13,538 nucleotides of DNA from an uncultured Gaiellaceae bacterium (GTDB lineage Bacteria > Actinomycetota > Thermoleophilia > Gaiellales > Gaiellaceae). The DNA lies in NCBI GenBank assembly GCA_955652075.1, contig CATPAS010000118.1:1-13538 (forward strand), read 5' to 3'. Position 1 is the stretch's first letter. Every line of letters begins with the position of its first letter. The position numbers were made by a program, and so were the translations under genes. Below the pieces are notes generated by a model. The model was not told the origin of the DNA. It was given only the letters and a program-made list of their open reading frames with translations, and ran no database searches. Positions 6,993 to 13,538 of the stretch are shown piece after piece.

Positions 6993-7022
6993 TTGTCGTC
7001 GTTCTAGTCGCTCTGCTACTTT
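6993..7022 (+). promoter_or_regulatory. Putative promoter of the rhodanese gene
   Basis: TTGTCG (6993-6998), an 18-bp spacer and TACTTT (7017-7022). It lies just after the terminator and 10 bases before the TTG at 7033. No Shine-Dalgarno sequence is visible, again suggesting a very short or absent leader. Confidence 0.4.
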
Positions 7023-7032
7023 GCGCGCTCTG

Positions 7033-8334
7033 TTGAACGATGCTGCGATCATCTCCGCGGCCGAGCTCCGACGACGACTCGACGACCCCGACCTCACGAT
7101 TGTCGACGTCCGGTCCTCGCCCGCCTACAACGGCTGGCGCCCGGGTGGAGAGGCTCGGGGAGGTCACATCCCGGGCGCTGTTTCGTTCCCACGCGCCTGG
7201 CTGAGTAGCGTCGACGACGTTGAGGTCGAACGGCTCTTCGAGTCCAAGAACATCGTTCCCAGCCGAGAGGTCGTGCTCTACGGCGATGACGCGGAGGACG
7301 TCTTGGCGGTCAGGACCAGGTTGACGGACCTGGGCCACGCCGGCGTCCGAACCTACGACCACGGATGGGCAGAGTGGGCGGCCGATGAGACCCTGCCCGT
7401 CGAGCGCCTCCCGAACCACGACAAGCTCGTGCACACCGAATGGCTCCGGCAGGTACTCGAGGGCGGGCGGCCGGAGGCCGCCCCAACCGGTCCGTTCTTG
7501 CTCTTCCACGTCAATTTCGGCGTCCCCGAGGAGTACGAGGAAGGTCACATCCCCGGGGCGCTGTATCTCGACACCAACAGGCTCGAGAGTCCGGACGACT
7601 GGAACCGCCGATCACCGGAGGAGCTCGAGCAGGCCCTGTGCTCGCTCGGAGTCACCCGTGACACCACGGTCGTCCTCTATGGCCGCGATACCGAAGGCCA
7701 TGCCAACGAGAAGTGGCCGGGACGTCGAGCCGGGCAAATCGCAGCCAGCCGCGCGGCGATGATCTTGCGCTACTCCGGGGTCGACGACGTCCGCCTGCTC
7801 GACGGCGGCTACGACTGGTGGGTCCGGGCGGGCAACCCGCTCGAGACGATCATCCGCGAGCCCGCGCCGGTCTCGTCGTTCGGTGTCCAGATACCGCTGC
7901 GCCCGGAGATCATCGTCGACATCGACGAAGCGAAGCAGATCCTTGCCGACCGGCAGAGTGCCGCTCTGGTCAGCGTCCGGACCTGGAACGAGCACATCGG
8001 CAAGGTCAGCGGTTACAACTACATCGATCCGGCCGGCCGGATCGCCGGCGACCTCTGGGGCAACTGTGGCTCGGACGCCTACCACATGCAGCACTACCGC
8101 AACGTGGACAACACGATGCGCGCCTACCCGGAGATCGCGTCCAACTGGGAGGAGGCCGGAATCACCGCCGACAAGCGGGTCGCCTTCTACTGCGGGACCG
8201 GCTGGCGCGCCAGCGAGACCTGGTTCTACGCCTACCTGATGGGTTGGCAGCAGGCCGCCGTCTACGACGGCGGCTGGTTCGAATGGAGCAAGGATCCAAT
8301 CAACAACCCGATCGAGGCGGGGGAGCCCGCATGA
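7033..8334 (+). CDS. Three-domain rhodanese-like sulfurtransferase
   Basis: A 433-residue soluble protein with three rhodanese repeats. Domain 1 (about 4-125) has the IVDVRSSPAYNGWRPGG and GGHIPGAVSFPRAW blocks. Domain 2 (about 135-275) has EGHIPGALYLDTNRL and a LLDGGYDWW end. Domain 3 (about 285-425) ends with VYDGGWFEWSKDP. Only domain 3 has the persulfide-carrying cysteine, in YCGTGWRAS (C387). The matching loops in domains 1 and 2 read LYGDDAED and LYGRDTEG, with no Cys, so those domains are probably structural or regulatory. There is no signal peptide. Candidate starts are TTG at 7021 and 7033; 7033 is chosen because 7021 lies inside the likely -10 element. It is monocistronic by position and converges with the MTHFR gene. 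The sulfur donor and acceptor are unknown. It could receive sulfur from breakdown of an imported thio-compound, but that is a guess. Confidence 0.88.
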   Translation: MNDAAIISAAELRRRLDDPDLTIVDVRSSPAYNGWRPGGEARGGHIPGAVSFPRAWLSSVDDVEVERLFESKNIVPSREVVLYGDDAEDVLAVRTRLTDLGHAGVRTYDHGWAEWAADETLPVERLPNHDKLVHTEWLRQVLEGGRPEAAPTGPFLLFHVNFGVPEEYEEGHIPGALYLDTNRLESPDDWNRRSPEELEQALCSLGVTRDTTVVLYGRDTEGHANEKWPGRRAGQIAASRAAMILRYSGVDDVRLLDGGYDWWVRAGNPLETIIREPAPVSSFGVQIPLRPEIIVDIDEAKQILADRQSAALVSVRTWNEHIGKVSGYNYIDPAGRIAGDLWGNCGSDAYHMQHYRNVDNTMRAYPEIASNWEEAGITADKRVAFYCGTGWRASETWFYAYLMGWQQAAVYDGGWFEWSKDPINNPIEAGEPA

Positions 8335-8343
8335 GCCTCCGCC

Positions 8344-8374
8344 TCGAGTTCTGCAGTCGCGGCGACCGACTCGA
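8344..8374. terminator. Weak hairpin between convergent genes
   Basis: TCGAGT (8344-8349) pairs with ACTCGA (8369-8374) around an inner GTCG/CGAC stem (8356-8366). It fills most of the 48-bp gap between the rhodanese and MTHFR stops and could serve either strand. It has a large internal loop and no T-run. Confidence 0.3.
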
Positions 8375-8382
8375 AGCAGGTG

Positions 8383-9239
8383 TCAGCGCCGGCTGGACTC
8401 GAGGCGCCGAAGCGTCTCGAGTCGCCAGTGTTCCGTCGCCCCCAGTTCGTTGAACGTGTAGACGTGGAAGCCGGAGACTCCGTTCGCGGGGTCGGCGAGG
8501 TCGGGCGCCAATCGCTCGATCAGCGAACCGGGGCCGTAGCGGCCGCGCAGGAACAGGCGCGTAAGCAGGCCGCCGTGCCCGCGCGCGAATCGCGCTGACT
8601 CCCCCACGCCGATCCTCGTCGCGATGCGAAGGAGCTTCCGGCTTGCGATCGGGCCGGGAAGCCCAATGTGGATCGGCAGGCGGACGCCGCGCGCACGGAC
8701 GGCGCCGATCCACCACGCGATCACGCGCGGGTCGAGGCACATCTGGCTGACGATGTAGGTGGCGAAGGGCTCCTTGTCGAACATCACCTGAATCGTCGTT
8801 TCGTCGCTGATGAAAGGGTGACTCTCTGGGTAGCCGGAGATGCCGACCTCGGCGAGGCGGTGTCCGAGGTCTGCCATCGCGGCGAGGAGCTCGGCCGCGC
8901 CGCCGAACTTCCCGGCAGGCACGTTCAGGTCACCGGCAATCACGAAGGCGTCGCGGACGCCCATCGCGTCGAGGCGCTCCAGGATGTCCTGCAGGTGCTT
9001 CTCGTCCCTGACCGCGCGCGCCGCGAGGTGCGGCGCGACCCGGAACCCATGCCGCGCGAGCTCCTCGCACACCCGCAGCGTCGCCTCGATTCCGCGGGTC
9101 GGCGACGAGGTGATCGCAATCTTGATCTCGGTCGGGACCTGCGCGACAACCTCGTCGGCGATCCCGTCCACGGGGAAGACCTCGTAGCGAGGACGCGTCA
9201 GCAGCTTGGCGAGGGCGTCCCGACCGGTGTTCGTGCCAT
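8383..9239 (-). CDS. Methylenetetrahydrofolate reductase homologue, start region out of frame
   Basis: A flavoprotein of the MTHFR family (PF02219 type). It interconverts 5,10-methylene-THF and 5-methyl-THF; beside a THF methyltransferase the oxidative direction is plausible. Recognisable blocks are RPRYEVFP, carrying the Glu equivalent to E. coli MTHFR Glu28, ITSSPTRGIEATLR, FVIAGDLN with the flavin/folate Asp, VGISGYPESHP, and SQMCLDPRVIAWW. The body is in the frame of the stop at 8383-8385. The natural start, the ATG at 9239-9237 overlapping the upstream TAA as TAATG, is one base out of that frame. In frame, only TTG at 9330 lies upstream, deep inside the previous gene; the next GTG (9171) is past the catalytic Glu. 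A missing base near 9217-9225 would give a clean MARTPVGDALAKLLTRPRYE start. It is either an assembly error, a true frameshift or an unusual start. The end coordinate given here is therefore nominal. Confidence 0.8.
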
Positions 9240-10450
9240 TAGTCGCTCGACTCGTCGCGGGCCCCTGCGGTCGCGAGGTCCTGCTTCGGAATCTCCTTCT
9301 CGGGATCGATGAACGGCCGGCGGACGACAACGGCCGAGGTCCTCTCAGCGGGCGTCTCTATCTCGAGCTCCGTGCCCAGCTCGGCGTAGTCGATCGGCAC
9401 CATCGCGTAGCCGATGTTCTTCTCGAGGCGCGGCGAGAAGCACGCCGACGTCACGTTGCCGATGCTCGTCCCGTCCGCGTAGACCGGGAAGACGTCCATC
9501 ATCGAGCCGTCGTTGTAGGAGCCGAGCCGGGCGCCCCCGATCTCGACGCCGACGAGCTTCCGCGAGATTCCCTCCTCCTTGATCCGCCGCAGCGCCTCCT
9601 TGCCGACGAAGTCCGCCTCCTGCTCGAGGTCGACCATCCACTCGTAGCCCAGGTCCACCTCGTAGGGGTTCGTGTCCAACCACATGTCGGCGCCGTAGGC
9701 GAGGATGCCGCCCTCGATCCGGCGGATGTGGCAAGGCCCAATGACGGCAAGGCCGTGAGGCTTGCCGGCCTCGAGGACCGCGTCCCAGAGCTTGAGCGCG
9801 TTGCGGCTCGCATCGCGACAGTAGATCTCGAACCCGATCTCCGACGTGTAGCCCGTGCGCGAGACCATCACGTCCATGCCGTCGAGCTCGAAGTCGCGGC
9901 AGAAGTAGTACGGAATCTCGAGGACGCTCTCGCCGAGCAAGTCGACGAGGACGTCCTTCGACTTCGGGCCTTGGATCTGCATCGGCCCGACGTCCGGCTC
10001 ACCGATCTTCACGTCGAGGCCCGAGTTGTGAGCAACGCCCATCGCCCACAGAAGCACGTCGCTGTCCGCGACGGAGATCCAGAAGTGATTCTCGTCGAGT
10101 CGAAGCAGGATGGGGTCATTGATGATGCCGCCGTCCGGGGCGGTGATGAAGACGTACTTGCACTGTCCGACGGCGCACTTGTTCAGGTCTCGCGGGACGA
10201 GCATGTTCGCGAGCGTGAATGCGTCGGGGCCCGTGATCTCCACCTGCCGCTCGACCCCTACGTCCCAGAGCGTGACGCCGTTCAGGAGCTCCCAGTACTC
10301 CGCCACCGGGTCGCCGTAATGGCGAGGGTGGTACATGTGGTTGTAGAAGCTGTACATCTCCACGCCGTGGCGGCGGGAGGCGTAGAAGTACGGCGACTTC
10401 CGGATCCGCGTGTACAGCAAGACCTCAGGGTGCTCGACGATCTGCGCCAC
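9239..10450 (-). CDS. DmdA-like THF-dependent methyltransferase (GcvT fold)
   Basis: A 403-residue folate-binding protein of the GcvT/aminomethyltransferase superfamily. Several blocks resemble DMSP demethylase DmdA more than GcvT: MYSFYNHMYHP (32-42), LWDVGVERQVEITGPDA (61-77), VGQCKYV (94-100), GGIINDP (107-113) and ADSDVLLWAMG (128-138). RTGYTSEIGFEIY (198-210) and RIEGGILAYGADM (244-256) are general superfamily blocks. GcvT usually has GG-I-L-D-D at the catalytic Asp; here the first Asp is Asn (IIND). It would move a methyl group from an onium substrate to THF. GTG at 10450 is chosen over ATG at 10471 because AGGAGG lies inside the latter's coding sequence, 9 bases before the GTG. The stop overlaps an ATG of the MTHFR gene, so the pair is coupled. 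The substrate could be DMSP, dimethylglycine or another methylated amine. Confidence 0.82.
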   Translation of the reverse strand: MAQIVEHPEVLLYTRIRKSPYFYASRRHGVEMYSFYNHMYHPRHYGDPVAEYWELLNGVTLWDVGVERQVEITGPDAFTLANMLVPRDLNKCAVGQCKYVFITAPDGGIINDPILLRLDENHFWISVADSDVLLWAMGVAHNSGLDVKIGEPDVGPMQIQGPKSKDVLVDLLGESVLEIPYYFCRDFELDGMDVMVSRTGYTSEIGFEIYCRDASRNALKLWDAVLEAGKPHGLAVIGPCHIRRIEGGILAYGADMWLDTNPYEVDLGYEWMVDLEQEADFVGKEALRRIKEEGISRKLVGVEIGGARLGSYNDGSMMDVFPVYADGTSIGNVTSACFSPRLEKNIGYAMVPIDYAELGTELEIETPAERTSAVVVRRPFIDPEKEIPKQDLATAGARDESSD

Positions 10451-10459
10451 TACTCGCTC

Positions 10460-10465
10460 CCTCCT
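10460..10465 (-). promoter_or_regulatory. Ribosome binding site of the DmdA-like gene
   Basis: AGGAGG on the minus strand, 9 bases upstream of the GTG at 10450. Because it falls after the ATG at 10471, it argues for the shorter protein. Confidence 0.55.
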
Positions 10466-10539
10466 CTTCATTACCTCAGATTCACGACGACAGTCTTGAG
10501 ACGTACAGGGTCAGGTGATCCTAATCGGTGCGATTGGGG

Positions 10540-10564
10540 GCTACCGCACGGAGCCGCGGTCAGC
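10540..10564 (-). terminator. Second hairpin downstream of the ProX-like gene
   Basis: GCTACCGC pairs with GCGGT-C-AGC, an 8-bp stem with one bulged base and an 8-base loop. It lies 11 bases beyond the stronger hairpin at 10576-10604. Together they occupy the 174-bp gap between the binding-protein and methyltransferase genes. The rest of that gap (10472-10539) shows nothing clear. Confidence 0.35.
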
Positions 10565-10575
10565 GTTTGGTCGAT

Positions 10576-10604
10576 GCGCCTCGCGATGGACTGCCGCGAG
10601 ACGC
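10576..10604 (-). terminator. Hairpin downstream of the ProX-like gene
   Basis: GCGCCTCGCG (10576-10585) pairs with CGCGAGACGC (10595-10604), a 10-bp stem with one G-U type pair on the minus-strand RNA and a 9-base loop. It lies 20 bases after the binding-protein stop. With no T-run it may be a terminator or a 3'-end stabiliser allowing partial read-through to the DmdA-like gene. Confidence 0.5.
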
Positions 10605-10624
10605 ACCGCCGAACGTTCCTCTAG

Positions 10625-11602
10625 CTACTTGCCGAGCCACTTGTTGACCTTCGCACTGTTCGCGGCGATCCACTTCTGCGCCGCCTTGTCCGGGTTGAGG
10701 TGGTCGCCTGCGATGTACTTCGCGACCTTCTCCTGGTCGGTGTTCGTCCAGCTGAACCGCTTGAGCACCGGATAGGCCGGCGAGCCGCTCTTCGCGAACT
10801 TCGAGCTGAAGACCTTGTTGAGGACGATGTGGTCGTAGGCGCACTTGTACTTCGCGACGTTGCCGCCTGTCTTCGAATCGTCCTGGCACCCCTTGAACCG
10901 CTTCGGCAGCAGCACCTCGGAGAGCTTGTACTGGAGATTCAGGTACTGCGGCGTGTACCAGTAGAAGATGACCGGCTTGTGCTGCTTGTAGAGCTGGCTC
11001 CAGCGGGCGACCTGCGCCGGCTCGGCGCCGACCGAAACGAACTTGAAGTTGAGACCAAGTGCCTTGATCAGCTGCTGGTCCTTCTGCACGTAGGACGGGT
11101 CGCCGCCGAGGAACATCCCCTGCGAGCCGGACTCCGGGCTCTTGAAGATCGACTCCTTGCCCTTGAGGCCCTTCCACGTCTTGAACTGCGGGTACTGCTG
11201 CATCAAGTACGTCGGGATGTACCAGCCGATGTGCCCGGTGACGCCGTTCGGGCCGCCCATCACGACGGTGTGCTGCTTGGTGATGTACTGCTTGTACTGG
11301 TCGACGTGCTGCCAGTCCTCGAGCACGGCGTCGGTCTTGCCGTTGGCCATCGCCTGGTAGACCGGGATTTCGGTGATCTTCGTGATGTTGACCTTGCAGC
11401 CCAACTTCTCGAGGGTTGCCTTGGCCACGTAGGTGTTGGCCGTGGAGCCTGCCCACGCCTGCTCGTTGAGGGTGACCGTGCCGCAGCTTGCGGCGGTCCT
11501 CGCGGTTGCCGTCCTTGCCACGCCGAGCGTCGCAACGACGGCGAGAGCCAGCACCACGGCGACGATCAGCCGGCCGCGCCGTGCTCCGAGGTGATCCGAC
11601 AT
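10625..11602 (-). CDS. ProX-like glycine betaine-type binding protein
   Basis: A 325-residue extracytoplasmic substrate-binding protein (OpuAC family), distinct from the OsmF/YehZ-type protein elsewhere in the window. The ATG at 11602 is fixed by AAAGGAGG five bases upstream; the longer frame to 11653 is not needed. A basic start and the hydrophobic stretch LIVAVVLALAVVATLGV (12-28) make a signal peptide, probably cut near residues 34-39. C40 follows AAS and could be a weak lipobox, or a disulfide partner of C69; C239 and C254 form a second likely pair. Family blocks include LNEQAWAGSTANTYVA (45-60) and MANGKTDAVLEDWQHV (85-100). Trp residues at 50, 97, 127, 201 and 215 could build the aromatic cage used for quaternary ammonium groups. 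It follows its permease gene by 47 bases. Confidence 0.9.
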   Translation of the reverse strand: MSDHLGARRGRLIVAVVLALAVVATLGVARTATARTAASCGTVTLNEQAWAGSTANTYVAKATLEKLGCKVNITKITEIPVYQAMANGKTDAVLEDWQHVDQYKQYITKQHTVVMGGPNGVTGHIGWYIPTYLMQQYPQFKTWKGLKGKESIFKSPESGSQGMFLGGDPSYVQKDQQLIKALGLNFKFVSVGAEPAQVARWSQLYKQHKPVIFYWYTPQYLNLQYKLSEVLLPKRFKGCQDDSKTGGNVAKYKCAYDHIVLNKVFSSKFAKSGSPAYPVLKRFSWTNTDQEKVAKYIAGDHLNPDKAAQKWIAANSAKVNKWLGK

Positions 11603-11607
11603 TCGAG

Positions 11608-11615
11608 CCTCCTTT
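11608..11615 (-). promoter_or_regulatory. Ribosome binding site of the ProX-like gene
   Basis: AAAGGAGG on the minus strand, 5 bases before the ATG at 11602. It is the best Shine-Dalgarno on this strand and decides the start. Confidence 0.65.
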
Positions 11616-11649
11616 ACGTGCTCTCGATGTGTCTTCTGGTTGAGAGACG

Positions 11650-13538
11650 TCAACTCGCGTCCTGTCGTCGGGCGCGGGCGCGTCCCTGGGTCGTCCGGTC
11701 GAGGGCGATGCCGAGTGCGAGGATCGCAATCGAGGCGATCACGCCCTGCCCAAACTCGTTTCGCTGCAGTCCCTGCGCAACCTCGTAGCCGAGCCCGCCG
11801 GAACCGACGAGGCCCGCGATCACGACTACTGCCAGCACCATGATGATCCCCTGATTGACCCCCAGCATGATCGCGTCACGCGCGAGCGGGATCTTGACCT
11901 TCAGCAGGATCTGCCGCCTGGTCGCGCCGAACGCGCCGGCCGCCTCGACCGCCTCGGGCGAAACCGCGCGCAGGCCACTCGCGACGAGCCGAATCACGAC
12001 CGGCACGGCGTAGAGCACCGAGGCAACGACACCCGGCACCTGTGAGACGGGCATCAGGTAGATGAACGGGATGATGTAGACGAGCTGGGGCAGCGTCTGC
12101 AGGACGTCGTTCACCGGGCGCAGAATGCGGTCGACCGTCCGGCTCTCCGCCGCCCAGACGCCGAGCGCAACGCCGAAGACCAGGGTGATGAGCGTCGCAA
12201 CGAGCACCTGCGCGAACGTGCCCATCGCCGTCGCCCATTCACCGAGCGCGCCGATCGTCCCGAGCATCACCGCCGTAATCACCGCCGGCCGCCGCCCGCT
12301 GACCAGGAACGCGATCGCCACCAGCCCAAGCCCCATCCCGAGCCAGGGCAGCTCGACGAAGAAGTTGTTCAGGGGCTGGAGCCCGCGCTGGACGATGAAG
12401 TTCCCGATCGGCTCCGTGATGTGGAAGATCCACGTCGCGGGGTTCTGGACATAGTCGAGTGCTCGCTGGACGTGCTGCAGCAGCCAGTCCTGCGCCGTCC
12501 GGCTCGAGTAGATCCCACCGGCGCCGAGAGCATGGGCGAGCCCGACGGCAAGCCCGACCCCCGCGACGCATGCGAGCGTGGCGAGACGTAGCCGCCGCTT
12601 CTTCTCGTCGGTCAGGTGTCTCCGGGCGGGATCCGTACGGTCGGCGATCGACTCAGTCGCGCGGTCGAGCGCGATCGCCATGATCACGATCGCGAAACCG
12701 CCGAGAATCGCGAGAGCCGGGTCCGAGTAGAGCCCGCTCGTCACGACGTCGCCGAGTCCGACGCCGCCGATCAGCCCCGCGATCACGACCATCGAGAGCG
12801 CGAACAGGATCGTCTGGTTCACCGCGAGCAGCAGCATCCGCCGTGCCAGCGGGAGCTGCACCTTCCGGATCACCTGCCAGCGAGTCGAGCCCATCGCTGT
12901 GGCTGCCTCGACGGTGTTCGGGGGGACGCCGCGAATCCCAAGCGCAGTGATCCTGATCGCAGGCGGAATCGCGTAGATCATCGTCGTGACCACCGCCGCG
13001 CCCGGCCCGACCGAGAAGAGGATCACGACCGGCATCAGGTATGCAAACGCCGGCACGATCTGCGCCGCGTCGAGCAAGGGGGTGAGGAAACGGAGGAAGC
13101 GCTCCGAGCGGCCGGCCAGCACCCCGAGCGGCATCCCTACGAGCAGCGAGAGCCCGACCGCCGCGAGGATGAGCGCGAACGTCTGCACGCTCTGCTCCCA
13201 AAGCCCCATGAGCGCGAACGAAGCGAACGCAACGAAGACGCCGACCGCCTGCCTCCAGTGCCCGAAACGGAGGACGACGAGTGTGCCCAGTGCGACCGTG
13301 CCGACCCAGGTCAGCTTCTCGAAGAAAGTGGTGAGCCAGGAGACGAGATTGTCGAGGAAGTTCGCGAAGCCGTTGAAGATTGCGAACACGAAACTCGGGT
13401 GGGCCGCGTTGCGGCTGTCGCTCAGCCAGATCTGGAACCGGTCGAGATAACTGGGAAAGGTGTTCCACACGAGCGAGTTCGGCCAGGGGAGCGTGTTCTT
13501 CCAGCCGAGATATGCGACCAGCATCGCGAGCACGACAC
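11650..13538 (-). CDS. ProW-like tandem-fused ABC permease, 5' end cut by window edge
   Basis: This is the membrane subunit of a ProU/OpuA-type glycine betaine importer, encoded as two permease halves in one chain. The frame is open to the right edge, so GTG at 13533 is not necessarily the start; at least 627 residues are visible. Each half has an EAA loop for ATPase contact: VEAATAMGSTRWQVIRKVQL (about 208-227) and VEAAGAFGATRRQILLKVKI in the last 110 residues. Each is followed by a matching late helix (VVIAGLIGGVGLGDVV and VVIAGLVGSGGLGYEV). About a dozen hydrophobic segments are visible, with a charged linker between the halves (TDPARRHLTDEKKRR). ProW is normally one such domain of about 350 residues working as a homodimer, so this is a duplication and fusion. 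The ATPase is expected beyond the right edge, upstream in transcription. Confidence 0.9.
   Translation of the reverse strand, partial: VVLAMLVAYLGWKNTLPWPNSLVWNTFPSYLDRFQIWLSDSRNAAHPSFVFAIFNGFANFLDNLVSWLTTFFEKLTWVGTVALGTLVVLRFGHWRQAVGVFVAFASFALMGLWEQSVQTFALILAAVGLSLLVGMPLGVLAGRSERFLRFLTPLLDAAQIVPAFAYLMPVVILFSVGPGAAVVTTMIYAIPPAIRITALGIRGVPPNTVEAATAMGSTRWQVIRKVQLPLARRMLLLAVNQTILFALSMVVIAGLIGGVGLGDVVTSGLYSDPALAILGGFAIVIMAIALDRATESIADRTDPARRHLTDEKKRRLRLATLACVAGVGLAVGLAHALGAGGIYSSRTAQDWLLQHVQRALDYVQNPATWIFHITEPIGNFIVQRGLQPLNNFFVELPWLGMGLGLVAIAFLVSGRRPAVITAVMLGTIGALGEWATAMGTFAQVLVATLITLVFGVALGVWAAESRTVDRILRPVNDVLQTLPQLVYIIPFIYLMPVSQVPGVVASVLYAVPVVIRLVASGLRAVSPEAVEAAGAFGATRRQILLKVKIPLARDAIMLGVNQGIIMVLAVVVIAGLVGSGGLGYEVAQGLQRNEFGQGVIASIAILALGIALDRTTQGRARARRQDAS

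Noticed and set aside
7021..7032. TTG at 7021 as the rhodanese start
   Set aside because: It overlaps the best -10 element (TACTTT, 7017-7022), so it would lie upstream of transcription; TTG at 7033 fits better, though this is not proven.
9206..10624. Long open frame on the + strand (472 codons) opposite the DmdA-like gene
   Set aside because: It is the antisense shadow of a well-conserved gene in high-G+C DNA; its product is Arg/Asp/Val-rich with no recognisable motif and it has no ribosome binding site.
11639..11654. Small hairpin GTTGA/TCAAC at the fused permease stop
   Set aside because: Only 5 bp with a 6-base loop; too weak to call a terminator or an attenuator.
10700..11788. Open frame on the + strand opposite the ProX-like gene
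   Set aside because: Leu/Arg/Val-rich antisense product without family features; the minus-strand gene has a signal peptide, family motifs and a strong ribosome binding site.

Overview
The window is about 13.5 kb of high-G+C, densely coded DNA. The codon use, GTG and TTG starts, TANNNT promoters placed almost against start codons, and Arg/Ala-rich proteins suggest an actinobacterium. A soil lineage such as Thermoleophilia is a guess from style, not something the sequence proves. There is no rRNA, tRNA, CRISPR array or insertion sequence, and no gene-free stretch longer than about 190 bases.

Layout. The left edge (1-897, +) is the 3' part of an EamA-type drug/metabolite exporter. A rightward block follows: a histidine/phenylalanine ammonia-lyase-fold protein that lacks the Ala-Ser-Gly cofactor triad (963-2393), a betaine-homocysteine methyltransferase-like enzyme with all three zinc cysteines (2407-3459), and a complete OpuC/YehXYZW-type ABC importer made of ATPase, two permeases and a binding protein (3504-6943). 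A strong hairpin closes this block. A three-domain rhodanese protein (about 7033-8334, +) stands behind its own promoter. The right part is on the minus strand and converges on the rhodanese gene. In transcription order it holds a ProW-like tandem-fused permease (cut by the right edge), a ProX-like binding protein, a DmdA/GcvT-type tetrahydrofolate methyltransferase and a methylenetetrahydrofolate reductase homologue.

How it fits together. Two unrelated importers of the betaine family flank enzymes that remove methyl or amine groups from methylated onium compounds. The BHMT-like protein would move a methyl group to homocysteine. The DmdA-like protein would move one to tetrahydrofolate, and the MTHFR homologue would oxidise the resulting 5-methyl-THF. 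The ammonia-lyase homologue cannot make the MIO cofactor. That recalls ergothionase, an ammonia-lyase-fold enzyme that eliminates trimethylamine from the histidine betaine ergothioneine without MIO. My best reading is a catabolic island for a quaternary ammonium or sulfonium compound (an aromatic betaine such as ergothioneine or hercynine, glycine betaine, or DMSP), with rhodanese possibly handling released sulfur. The families are well supported. The substrate and the single-pathway idea are inference.

One sequence problem stands out. The MTHFR gene has no ATG or GTG start upstream of its catalytic Glu in frame, while an ATG coupled to the preceding stop lies one base out of frame. This suggests a missing base or a real frameshift near 9217-9239.
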